The notes under the pieces are model-generated. The model was given only the letters and a program-made list of their open reading frames with translations, was not told where the DNA came from and did not search any database. A program made the position numbers and the translations under genes. Shown here piece by piece: positions 24,088 to 31,827 of a DNA stretch of 46,114 nucleotides (the stretch's first letter is position 1; each line of letters opens with the position of its first letter). This DNA is from a virus, in the IMG/VR virus record IMGVR_UViG_3300031707_000033, positions 1 to 46,114 of that record; one strand, 5' to 3'.

Positions 24088-26486
24088 ACTACCATTTCCT
24101 GCCAAAAGACCGAGACAAGGCCTACATCACCAACAATTTGATGCTTCCAAAATGCGGATTGAGAACTCTGGAAGCCCCTACTAAACGGGCGCTGACTTTT
24201 GTGTATGGTGAGACAGAGGTACGCGACGAGCTTGGAGAGCTCATAATGGTCCGCCCTGCTGAACTTCTGTTATGGCAGGAAACCCAGCACCACCTCATTG
24301 TACCAAGGGAATTTCTCAACCCCCGGCAATATCCCCAGTTTGGGTTCGAGTTCATTGACCAACGACCAGTAGACTTTCCGTTTGTAGAGATTGAGGACCG
24401 TGCAGACTTTCGAGATGAGAGCCAACGAAACGCTTTCCGAGCCATGGAGGAGAACCACAGTGGAACTGTGAACCTTGCCTGTGGAAAAGGAAAAACTTTC
24501 CTGGCTCTCAAACTCGCTGCGTGCCTTCAGGTCCCTACAATGATCGTTGTGAACTCAACTGCTCTTCTTGAGCAGTGGAAACTGGAGATTGAAAAATTCT
24601 TAGGTGTTGGTCGCGTTGGTGTCATTCAGGGGCCCATAGCAGATTGGGAACACCCCATTGTGTTAGCCATGGTACACACATTGTCCAAACATAGGGAATC
24701 CTGGTCGATGAGATTCCGGAAGAGATTTGGTTTGGCCATATACGATGAATGTTTTCCCGCCAATACCTTAGTAGGAAATATTCCTATTCAAGAAATCCAT
24801 CCAGGAGATCTGGTTTCCAGCTATGACCAAACTAGCCACAGGCTCCTGGATAAAAAAGTGGTTAAAGTATTCAAAAATCCTGTTTTATCCCTTGTTAAAA
24901 TAACCGCTGGTGGAAAAAGCGTAGTTTGTACACCAAATCATCCGTTCTTAACTAAAAATGGATGGGCAAAAGCTGGGAACTTGACAAGCGATGACATGGT
25001 GTATAGCACCACAAAAACTTACAAACCCAAAAGAGACGGTGAACATGACTATTCCCAGAACAGTAAACACCAAATGCAAAGAGTGTGGGACCCCGGTGCA
25101 AAAATCGGGGAAGGCTGGACTAGAACAAGTGAGACGAAAAGCGGTGTATTGCTCCCGACAGTGCGCGGTAACTCGTCTTTCTCGAGAAAGCTCGAAAAGA
25201 ATGGCACAAACCAACCGAAAATACGCGTCGGAGAGAATGAAAAAGAACAATCCCATGAAACGGGCAGAGGTACGAGCGAGGTTGAGTACAACTTTACGAG
25301 CAATGGGATGGGCCCCCACGGTACAGGGAGGAAACGGAAGGTCAGCGCCGATTCCTCAGCAGTTGCTAGCGTGCGCCTTGGGGTGGCCAATGGAAGTGTC
25401 TGTGGGGATACCAAACCCCAAGATAAACAACAGTGCCAAAGTTTACAAACTGGACATAGGAAATCGGGAATTGAAAGTAGGAATAGAGGTAGACGGGAAT
25501 TCCCATTCCGCATTGATAAGGAAAGAACAGGACCAAAAAAAGGAGAAAATCCTAATTGGGTTAGGGTGGACAATATTGAGATTCTCGAACCAGGAAGTGA
25601 CGGAACATTTGGAGGATTGTGTCCAGACGGTTTTGTCTACAATCTCGAAGTTGAAGACACCCCCACTTACTTCGCTAACGGATTTGTAGTTCATAACTGC
25701 CATCACATCGCAGCACCAACCTTTGTAAAGTCTGCCGATTTATTCTTCGGTAAACGTATAGCACTGACTGCCACTGCCACTCGCATTGACGGGCTGGAGG
25801 CGATCTACCAGTACCACCTTGGGTCTGTTATTCACAAAAACTTAGAACAGGACTTGATTCCAACGACGTATTTTCATCGACTGAAATGGGAGTTCGATCT
25901 TCGGAACAAGCCACTCGTAACCGACAGCAACGGGGACTTTAACCTCCCTCGTATACGCACCTATTTAGGGGAACTTGACTGGAGGAATCAGATCATTTAC
26001 AGAGACCTCCTTTCTGATCTCCAGGAAGGACGGCAAATTCTGGTTCTTAGCCACAGCGTAGAACATGTGGACCGTCTCCAACAATGTTTTTGGGGCAGTG
26101 GTCACCGGGCAGGTACCATTACTGGGGAGACACCACAAGAAGAGCGCATGGGAGTTTTGCGGCAGTGCAACCCCGTCATCGGTACTTTCCAACTCGCTAG
26201 GGAGGGACTCAACAAACCCTCTCTGGATACTCTGTATGTGACCACACCGTTTTCTAGCCCCAATGACCTGCAGCAGGCATGGGGGCGGATTCAACGGGTG
26301 CTACCGGGTAAGCAACCCTCTCTAGTACGGGTCTATGAAGACCTGCCGTTCAAGATGTGCCGGGGTTCGTGCTCCAGCCTACGAAGTCACCTCAGGAAGA
26401 TTGATTATCCATCACACAAACTAGAAGTGGAGATTCCAAATGAGCAAGTACAGCAACATGGTCGTAATAATATCCAAACACGGTGA
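24084..26486 (+). CDS. SF2 DNA helicase (UvsW/XPB-like) with an intein in the DEAH box
   Basis: ATG 24084 overlaps the previous stop (ATGA); a longer upstream version lacks support. The 800-aa precursor gives about 484 aa after removal of residues 223-538. Helicase motifs are seen in order: motif I ACGKGKTFLALKLA, motif Ia, motif II split by the intein (IYDE-CHHIAAP, a DECH box), motif III LTATATRIDG, motif IV ILVLSHSVEHVDRLQQ and motif VI QQAWGRIQRVLPG. Related phage enzymes remodel forks and recombination intermediates by ATP-driven branch migration. It leads the replication and recombination arm and overlaps the next gene by 47 nt. Confidence 0.9.
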   Translation: MNYHFLPKDRDKAYITNNLMLPKCGLRTLEAPTKRALTFVYGETEVRDELGELIMVRPAELLLWQETQHHLIVPREFLNPRQYPQFGFEFIDQRPVDFPFVEIEDRADFRDESQRNAFRAMEENHSGTVNLACGKGKTFLALKLAACLQVPTMIVVNSTALLEQWKLEIEKFLGVGRVGVIQGPIADWEHPIVLAMVHTLSKHRESWSMRFRKRFGLAIYDECFPANTLVGNIPIQEIHPGDLVSSYDQTSHRLLDKKVVKVFKNPVLSLVKITAGGKSVVCTPNHPFLTKNGWAKAGNLTSDDMVYSTTKTYKPKRDGEHDYSQNSKHQMQRVWDPGAKIGEGWTRTSETKSGVLLPTVRGNSSFSRKLEKNGTNQPKIRVGENEKEQSHETGRGTSEVEYNFTSNGMGPHGTGRKRKVSADSSAVASVRLGVANGSVCGDTKPQDKQQCQSLQTGHRKSGIESRNRGRREFPFRIDKERTGPKKGENPNWVRVDNIEILEPGSDGTFGGLCPDGFVYNLEVEDTPTYFANGFVVHNCHHIAAPTFVKSADLFFGKRIALTATATRIDGLEAIYQYHLGSVIHKNLEQDLIPTTYFHRLKWEFDLRNKPLVTDSNGDFNLPRIRTYLGELDWRNQIIYRDLLSDLQEGRQILVLSHSVEHVDRLQQCFWGSGHRAGTITGETPQEERMGVLRQCNPVIGTFQLAREGLNKPSLDTLYVTTPFSSPNDLQQAWGRIQRVLPGKQPSLVRVYEDLPFKMCRGSCSSLRSHLRKIDYPSHKLEVEIPNEQVQQHGRNNIQTR
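24750..25697 (+). mobile_element. Intein of the SF2 helicase (316 aa) with no in-frame endonuclease
   Basis: It begins CFPANTLVGNIPIQEIHPGD after IYDE and ends FANGFVVHN before Cys (CHHIAAP). Block B is CTPNHPFLTKNGW. N- and C-terminal splicing parts (about 90 and 45 residues) are well formed. The roughly 180 residues between them (about 25040-25560) have no LAGLIDADG or HNH motif and look compositionally odd (many Lys, Arg, Ser, Asn, Gly, Gln). In the +1 frame the same DNA encodes a separate, sensible nuclease. The main frame nevertheless has no stop across this region, as it must if the helicase is to be made. Confidence 0.92.
25045..25689 (+). CDS. Vsr/DUF559-like homing endonuclease, out of frame inside the helicase intein
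   Basis: This 214-aa frame lies wholly within the intein but is shifted by one base. It starts at ATG 25045 with GGTGA just upstream and ends at TAG 8 nt before the intein's last base. Domains: an N-terminal zinc finger (CKECG ... YCSRQC, residues about 9-40), a NUMOD3-like motif (ERMKKNNPMKRAEVR) and a C-terminal nuclease core LDIGNRELKVGIEVDGNSH followed by QDQKKEKILIGLGWTILRFS, the pattern of Vsr-like/DUF559 homing nucleases. The acidic and His residues of E-x-D-x3-H are present. It would cut intein-less helicase genes. Free-standing relatives next to split inteins are known; here the intein is continuous. Confidence 0.85.
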   Translation: MTIPRTVNTKCKECGTPVQKSGKAGLEQVRRKAVYCSRQCAVTRLSRESSKRMAQTNRKYASERMKKNNPMKRAEVRARLSTTLRAMGWAPTVQGGNGRSAPIPQQLLACALGWPMEVSVGIPNPKINNSAKVYKLDIGNRELKVGIEVDGNSHSALIRKEQDQKKEKILIGLGWTILRFSNQEVTEHLEDCVQTVLSTISKLKTPPLTSLTDL

Positions 26487-26820
26487 GAAGTACGTAGGAA
26501 CTGTGAACGGCTCACCACTGTTCATAGATGGTTCCAAGCCGGTAGAGCTTTTGAACGCCAGACTGCTGATAACCAGGGCTCAAGCAGTAGGCACCCCAAC
26601 GGGGGAGATTGTTGGACTCAAGAACTTCATGTGCATAGCCAACATCGATATGGCCAAAAAACCAATTCCGAAACTATATCTCTACCCGTCAGCCTGGTAT
26701 TTCCTCACGGACCTTCCAGATTCTTATGAGGATCTTGACCAACTCTTTAAGCAGGCTGATGACAATGACATCACCAGCAGCGCCAAAAGAGCGGGGATAC
26801 ATATTCCAGGGAGGCACTAA
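26440..26820 (+). CDS. Unidentified phage protein, 126 aa
   Basis: The start ATG 26440 has GGAG 7 nt upstream and overlaps the helicase end by 47 nt; the stop overlaps the next start (TAATG). The protein begins with beta-strand-like sequence (NMVVIISKHGEKYVGTVNGS), then has LYLYPSAWYFL in the middle and an acidic helix (DSYEDLDQLFKQADDND). It resembles small Sm-like or OB-like beta proteins only in general pattern. No family is recognised. It is placed between the helicase and the uracil-DNA glycosylase-like gene. Confidence 0.7.
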   Translation: MSKYSNMVVIISKHGEKYVGTVNGSPLFIDGSKPVELLNARLLITRAQAVGTPTGEIVGLKNFMCIANIDMAKKPIPKLYLYPSAWYFLTDLPDSYEDLDQLFKQADDNDITSSAKRAGIHIPGRH

Positions 26821-27581
26821 TGGAACCATGGTCACCCGAATGGAAAGAACTCCGTTATGCGGAGATTAAAGAACAGTGGGCCGGCTGCACCCGGTGCAGT
26901 CTATGCAACGAACGAAGGAAAATGGCGTTCGGTGAGGGCAATCTAGACGCCAAGATCATGTTCATCGGGGAAGGTCCCGGTGAGGACGAAGACAAAGAGG
27001 GACGCCCTTTCGTTGGTCGGTCTGGAAAACTTCTGACTGCGATGTTGGGGTCGTCCGGGCTATCCAGAGAGAACGTCTTTCTGGATAACATCGTCATTTG
27101 CCGTCCATCGGAGGATAGAAATCCTTTGAGCAGTGAGAAAGACGCATGTTTGGCCCGGCTCTACGAGATGATCTATCTTGTGGATCCCCTCGTCATTGTG
27201 GCTACTGGCAAGGTCGCTCTTGAAACCCTAGCTGGGCGTTCATGGAGCATTGAGACAGAACACGGTAATCTTTTCAGCACCCCTCATCCGGACGTAAGAG
27301 TTGCCGGAGAGCGTAATGGGGTATCGATTCCTGGAAGAATCTTTCCACGAAAAGGAGGAGTCAACAAGAAAGAGTTTACGTTGGAGTACGACATGATCCC
27401 AATTTTCCATCCGTCGTATATCCTTCGAAAGGATAGTTACGACGAAAAGAAGAACGAGTTTTCTCAAGGTGGGGTAGCACACAAGACCATGGAAGATTTG
27501 GGAACTGTTATAAACAGAGTGAAACAGCTTGAAAAAGATTACTTCAGTATTCAAAACATCATCAAAGGGATGACAGCATGA
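26820..27581 (+). CDS. Family 4 (iron-sulfur) uracil-DNA glycosylase-like protein
   Basis: The 253-aa protein carries motif 1 IGEGPGEDEDKEGRPFVGRSGKLL (residues about 49-72, split here: GEGPGEDED and GRPFVGRSG) and motif 2 FHPSYILRKD near the end. The four cysteines expected for the [4Fe-4S] cluster are C23 or C26, C29, C94 and C110; the last pair is spaced by 15 residues as in the family. An insert between residues about 140 and 195 is longer than usual. The enzyme class removes uracil from DNA; in some phages such domains serve the replisome instead. Start by TAATG overlap with GGGAGG 5 nt upstream; stop overlaps the next ATG. Confidence 0.88.
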   Translation: MEPWSPEWKELRYAEIKEQWAGCTRCSLCNERRKMAFGEGNLDAKIMFIGEGPGEDEDKEGRPFVGRSGKLLTAMLGSSGLSRENVFLDNIVICRPSEDRNPLSSEKDACLARLYEMIYLVDPLVIVATGKVALETLAGRSWSIETEHGNLFSTPHPDVRVAGERNGVSIPGRIFPRKGGVNKKEFTLEYDMIPIFHPSYILRKDSYDEKKNEFSQGGVAHKTMEDLGTVINRVKQLEKDYFSIQNIIKGMTA

Positions 27582-28090
27582 TCATCAAACCTCACATTGC
27601 AAAGGGACCGACAATCGCAGTTCAGGCCAAAGAGAACCTAGTCAAACAAGAAGCCGAACGGGCAGTTGCCCGGTTCGAAGAGTCATATGGTGAACTCACT
27701 GAAATGCGGCAGGACTTCCAACAAAGATTTCCAGAAGCTCATGTAGCTATGCAGAGTATCCTTCGTCAGGAAGACACTGTACGAGAGAACATCAAAACTG
27801 CACACTCCCTAGTACAAGCTGTTAAGGAGTCAATCGGGCCATTCTCGTGTGTTCGTAAATGGTCGTCCGCGGGGTACGACGACTCCGTGTTGACGGTTAT
27901 TCTACGTCAGCTGGAGAACCGAGCTGACATCATGCAAGGTCTGTTGGACAACGGAATAGTTGATAGGGTTGTCCTGTCCGACAAGGCGACTGCTTTCTTT
28001 GCTCAGAATCCTGAGTATGCACGATTGATCCAGCCTGCTTGGAGAGACAAGATAGAGAAGACCGCCGCCGTGACGGACCCTAAGATCTAG
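27578..28090 (+). CDS. Unidentified coiled-coil protein, 170 aa
   Basis: It overlaps the glycosylase-like gene by 4 nt (ATGA). The first 90 residues are mostly charged heptad-like helix (AKENLVKQEAERAVARFEES, then YGELTEMRQDFQQRF), suggesting a coiled coil. The second half has KWSSAGYDDSVLTVILRQL and a helical end. There are no cysteines beyond one and no catalytic motif. It may be an assembly partner for the replication proteins that follow. Function unknown. Confidence 0.7.
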   Translation: MIIKPHIAKGPTIAVQAKENLVKQEAERAVARFEESYGELTEMRQDFQQRFPEAHVAMQSILRQEDTVRENIKTAHSLVQAVKESIGPFSCVRKWSSAGYDDSVLTVILRQLENRADIMQGLLDNGIVDRVVLSDKATAFFAQNPEYARLIQPAWRDKIEKTAAVTDPKI

Positions 28091-28099
28091 GGGGTAGTC

Positions 28100-28606
28100 A
28101 TGGATAACCAAATTGTTGGTACCTACGCCGACGTAAGTATGGAGGGCCATGTTCTCCGAAATAGGCGGCTCCACAACGATACAGATGGCACTGTCACAGA
28201 ACAGGAATGCCGATCTGAAATTCCGGAGGAAGTCATGTCACAGTTAGATCCGTTTGTTGGCGACGGGAATGCTCACCTCACTGTCAGTGGGGCTTTGTCG
28301 AGCAGCCAATCGTTCCACAAGGCAGAGGCCTTTGTGAGCGTAAGTGTCACCTGCAACAATAACCTGGACGACGTCAGACAGGTACACAACCTGATAAGAC
28401 CGTTTGTTCAAACGTTGGTGCTAGAAGATCACAACGAGATGTCAGTTTTGCGAGACCAGATACTTCCTGAGGAGAAGCGGCTGCACAACGAGAAAGGACC
28501 ATCTATAGCAGCCGAGGCCCAGATAAAGGTCAGCACTCCACCACAAAGGTCTGCGACCGTATCTGCTCGACCTGGAACTCCGGTTAAGCCAACCTTCGGG
28601 AGGTAA
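28100..28606 (+). CDS. Unidentified phage protein, 168 aa
   Basis: ATG 28100 has GGGGG 5 nt upstream. The protein has beta-strand character (TVSGALSSSQSFHKAEAFVS, then VSVTCNNNLDDVRQ) in the middle and a Pro/Ser/Thr-rich basic tail (STPPQRSATVSARPGTPVKP). The central segment, with alternating hydrophobic residues, could be a small single-domain binding fold. I recognise no family. The stop TAA lies within the ribosome-binding site of the next gene, so the two are co-translated. Confidence 0.7.
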   Translation: MDNQIVGTYADVSMEGHVLRNRRLHNDTDGTVTEQECRSEIPEEVMSQLDPFVGDGNAHLTVSGALSSSQSFHKAEAFVSVSVTCNNNLDDVRQVHNLIRPFVQTLVLEDHNEMSVLRDQILPEEKRLHNEKGPSIAAEAQIKVSTPPQRSATVSARPGTPVKPTFGR

Positions 28607-28609
28607 GTC

Positions 28610-28951
28610 ATGTATACGAGTCCTAACGTAACCCAGGCGATTGATTCCGTCACACTAGTGGAGGGCTCATTCAAAACTAACAAGGGGATGGATCCTGAGA
28701 TTCGTCTCGTCATGATGTATTCAAACAAGACTACGGGCGATTCTCTGGGTAGTTGCCCGGTCTTGTCCCCTCTCCTCAGCGAAAAGACCATCTTGGCGTT
28801 CCAGGCCTTCGTAGATAGCGCCGAGGAGGACTGGGGAAGCTTTGTTTTGTCGGGAGGCTATATCGCTGCTGTTGAAGGTCATCCCCAATCATTGGGAATG
28901 GCTGAAAGCAGCGACGGTATCAAGCCTCTCCGCGGGTTAGGAGAAGGATAA
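28610..28951 (+). CDS. Unidentified phage protein, 113 aa
   Basis: ATG 28610 is preceded by GGAGG at 6 nt, which overlaps the stop of the gene before. The protein has a beta-rich first half (SVTLVEGSFKTNKGMDPEIR, LVMMYSNKTTGDSLG) and a Gly-rich end. No motif is recognised. Its stop overlaps the DnaB start (TAATG), which places it in the replication operon, but no role can be assigned. Confidence 0.68.
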   Translation: MYTSPNVTQAIDSVTLVEGSFKTNKGMDPEIRLVMMYSNKTTGDSLGSCPVLSPLLSEKTILAFQAFVDSAEEDWGSFVLSGGYIAAVEGHPQSLGMAESSDGIKPLRGLGEG

Positions 28952-31827
28952 TGGCGGCCCTAGAAATACGGATTTTGAGTGAGATCTTGCGAACAGGAGA
29001 GATGGGTGCCGCGATACGAACTGGTTTAACGGAGGATCATTTCAAGGATCCGGAGAGTAAGGCAATATTCAGACACCTGCACCAACGTTGGTTCAGCTCA
29101 GATGCCTACAAAACTCTTCCATCGTTGGAATCAGTACAGAAGTGCTGGCCATCATTCCAGTTAGCAGCCAAGGAGATCCCTAGGAACCCCTCAGAGGATC
29201 CAGGGCACGCGGCGTTAACATCTCTCATAAAAGACTTGAAGATGTCTTCGTTTGACTCAGATGTACGTCAGATGGCGTCGTACTTTCAGGAGTTGGTGGA
29301 TCAGAACCCCCAAGATGCCGCCGACCATATGATGAAGCATCTTAGCGAACTAATGGCATCACAAAGGACAATGGAGAAGTTAGGTGTTCGAGATGTTATC
29401 GAGCGCGCGGTAGCTCGGTATGACAGTGCCCTAACCGGTACTAGCCTCGGTATACCGTGGCCTTGGAAATGCCTAACCGACGATACCTTAGGTAAGAACC
29501 CCGGGGACCTCATTGTTTTCTATGCGAGAATGAAGCAGATGAAGTGTGTCTGCGCTGGGCAAAAAATCATGATGTCAGATGGGTCTTTGATGCCCATTGA
29601 GGACATACCTGAGCACACTAAAGTACCATCCTACACCGAACAATCTAAGAAAATGAGGTTTGCAAAAGCCCATCGGGTGACTAGCGGAACTAAAAATTGT
29701 GTAGAAGTAACTACTGAGTCCGGATTGCGGTTACGAACCAGTACAGAGCATCTCTACATGGTACCCGGTGGCTATCAAAGAATAAAAAATCTGAGGCCAG
29801 GAGACTACGTTGCGACTGCGCGCAAGTTACCACAATGGAACCTCGAAGGAGAGCAGATTTCAAAACAAGATGCTCATTTTTTGGGACTTTTGGTAGGAGA
29901 TGGTAACTATACTAGGGCAGAAGTGCAATTCACTACCGCAGATAGGGATATACTTCAGTCTCTGCATAGCCATCTCGACCGCCATAACGCCATCATTCAC
30001 AATTCTGGAAAACCCATTGAATTCAGAATCGTGGGAAAAAAGAGGAAACAGAATAACGTGTTGGATCTGTTACGACAACTCAAAATCCATGGGCAGCGTT
30101 GTAACAACAAAACTATTCCAGCTCTACTGTTCAACTCCAGTCAGGAATCTATAGCGGCATTTCTTGCTGGCTTCCTAGATACTGATGGTTGTGTAGCAGA
30201 AGATCACGTGTATTGGTCTAGTACCAGCCGCACATTACTGGAAGAGTGCCAACACCTTTTGATGCGTTTTGGAATTCGGGGTAGAATCCGAAAGTCTATT
30301 ACCAACTTTGGAACAGACGCATACTCACTCCTGGTATATTCCAATGAACAGTTATCGATTCTTTGGAATTACCTAAGTCCGTACCTGTGTCTGAACCGTA
30401 AAAAGAAAGACTTTCAGAAACTGGCCAAACTACAGGAGGGTAAAAAGAGAAATGTGGATGCCATCCCGTATACTCCAACTCTACAAAAACTCATTCTGAA
30501 TGAGAAAGGAGAATCAGAATGGCCGAGAACCGGGTCATCCTACTATGACCGCAGCAAATTGTTTGGGAGTAAGAAGAGAATTAGTCGGCAATGGCTAAAC
30601 ACTATCGCGAAGAAATTCGAATCTTCCAGTCTCAAACAAGAAGCAAACTCGGACATTATTTGGGAACAGATTAAGACCATAGAGTCTATTGGCCGCCAAC
30701 CCTGCTATGACATCTGTATTGAGGATGGAAAAGACCCCAACTTTGTAGTTGAGGGATTCATCGTTCACAATACATGGGTCATGCTGTACTGTGCGGTCTA
30801 CGATCTCATGGTCAACAACTGCCGCGTTCTTATCTGGTCCCGCGAAATGAGTAAAGACAAGATGGCTATGCGCTTGGCAGCTCTCATTGCCAAGGTAGAC
30901 TATCAGCTTTTCAAGAGGGGGAAGCTGCCGCCCAAGATGTGGGAGAAGGCTTGTACTGCCTGGGAATATCTTCTAGCGGAGGATTTCACCAATCCCGACA
31001 TCAAGGCATCTTCCAATAACCATCAACTCATACTCATGTGCGGCCGGGATGCCCCTATAGACTTGGAGGTAGTAAGGGCACAAGCTAACTTCCTCGTACC
31101 AGACGTAATCTATCTGGACAGTTTCTACCATATGAAAACCAAACGTATGGAGGGCATCCACCAACGTTGGCATCAGATGGCTATTCTAGCTGAGGACGTA
31201 AAGACCTGGGCAGAAGACGACCATGTGCCTATCGTCGCGGTGCATCAGGCCAACCGGCTTGGAGAGAAAACACACGGTGATACCATGGCTGATATGGCAG
31301 ATACCGATGTGCTCGCTCGAGAAGCCGACCTCGTAATCCGAATTATGAAGAGACGTGGCAAGGAATTGTATGAAGAAGACTACGAAGTCGAGACTGCCCG
31401 AGCAAAGCAAGAAGCTACAAGGATCATAGCAGAGTCTCCTAGGGCGGGAAGACCACGTATCCAAATAGGTAAGCGGCCACTGCCCCCAAAGGTGGAAGAA
31501 GAAGCAAAAACCGTAGAGGAACAAGAGAAGCTAGAGAAAGAGAACCCGGATGACCTAGAGGAGCCCCGTTTGGGAACAGAGCTAGCCCTGGTTCTCGGTG
31601 GAAATCGTGAAGGTGTATTGAACGCCTTCACGATTAATGCAGTCCCTGGCTACAACTTTGAGTTCATCAGCTCCGACTATTCCTTAAAGGAAATTGAGGA
31701 ATGGGTTGGAGAAGATGATGAAGAAAAGCCAAAGGCCGCATTCAAACAACCTGGAATAAAGAAACCAGATTTCTCTGGCGAGACATTCAAGAACTTCCGT
31801 AAGCCGGAGGTGAAAGGAAGGAAATAA
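28951..31827 (+). CDS. dnaB: DnaB-like replicative helicase with an intein in the P-loop
   Basis: The 958-aa precursor gives about 549 aa after removal of residues 199-607. An N-terminal helical domain (ALEIRILSEILRTGEMGAAI, residues 1-170) precedes the RecA-like domain. The P-loop reads ARMKQMK-TW across the splice junction; it has the Lys-Thr but lacks the usual glycines, as in the divergent GxxKxMKT form. Walker B is DVIYLDSFYHM, followed by PIVAVHQANRLGEKT (motif H3-like) and VIRIMKRRG. The C-terminus has a long acidic/basic linker. The hexamer unwinds DNA ahead of the polymerase; primase is the next gene, joined by TAATG. Confidence 0.88.
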   Translation: MAALEIRILSEILRTGEMGAAIRTGLTEDHFKDPESKAIFRHLHQRWFSSDAYKTLPSLESVQKCWPSFQLAAKEIPRNPSEDPGHAALTSLIKDLKMSSFDSDVRQMASYFQELVDQNPQDAADHMMKHLSELMASQRTMEKLGVRDVIERAVARYDSALTGTSLGIPWPWKCLTDDTLGKNPGDLIVFYARMKQMKCVCAGQKIMMSDGSLMPIEDIPEHTKVPSYTEQSKKMRFAKAHRVTSGTKNCVEVTTESGLRLRTSTEHLYMVPGGYQRIKNLRPGDYVATARKLPQWNLEGEQISKQDAHFLGLLVGDGNYTRAEVQFTTADRDILQSLHSHLDRHNAIIHNSGKPIEFRIVGKKRKQNNVLDLLRQLKIHGQRCNNKTIPALLFNSSQESIAAFLAGFLDTDGCVAEDHVYWSSTSRTLLEECQHLLMRFGIRGRIRKSITNFGTDAYSLLVYSNEQLSILWNYLSPYLCLNRKKKDFQKLAKLQEGKKRNVDAIPYTPTLQKLILNEKGESEWPRTGSSYYDRSKLFGSKKRISRQWLNTIAKKFESSSLKQEANSDIIWEQIKTIESIGRQPCYDICIEDGKDPNFVVEGFIVHNTWVMLYCAVYDLMVNNCRVLIWSREMSKDKMAMRLAALIAKVDYQLFKRGKLPPKMWEKACTAWEYLLAEDFTNPDIKASSNNHQLILMCGRDAPIDLEVVRAQANFLVPDVIYLDSFYHMKTKRMEGIHQRWHQMAILAEDVKTWAEDDHVPIVAVHQANRLGEKTHGDTMADMADTDVLAREADLVIRIMKRRGKELYEEDYEVETARAKQEATRIIAESPRAGRPRIQIGKRPLPPKVEEEAKTVEEQEKLEKENPDDLEEPRLGTELALVLGGNREGVLNAFTINAVPGYNFEFISSDYSLKEIEEWVGEDDEEKPKAAFKQPGIKKPDFSGETFKNFRKPEVKGRK
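29545..30771 (+). mobile_element. Intein of the DnaB-like helicase (409 aa), LAGLIDADG type
   Basis: It starts CVCAGQKIMMSDGSLMPIED after RMKQMK and ends FIVHN before Thr (TWVMLY). Starting at the first Cys restores the P-loop K-T; starting at the second would leave two extra residues, so the first is preferred. Block B is RTSTEHLYM. Endonuclease helices are AHFLGLLVGDGNYTR and FLAGFLDTDGCVAE. The downstream nucleophile is Thr. Intein insertion in the P-loop is a known favoured site in DnaB. Confidence 0.92.

Noticed and set aside
24948-25573. Two minus-strand open frames within the helicase intein
   Set aside because: They mirror the region where two plus-strand frames are already open; no protein-like motif or ribosome-binding site is seen.
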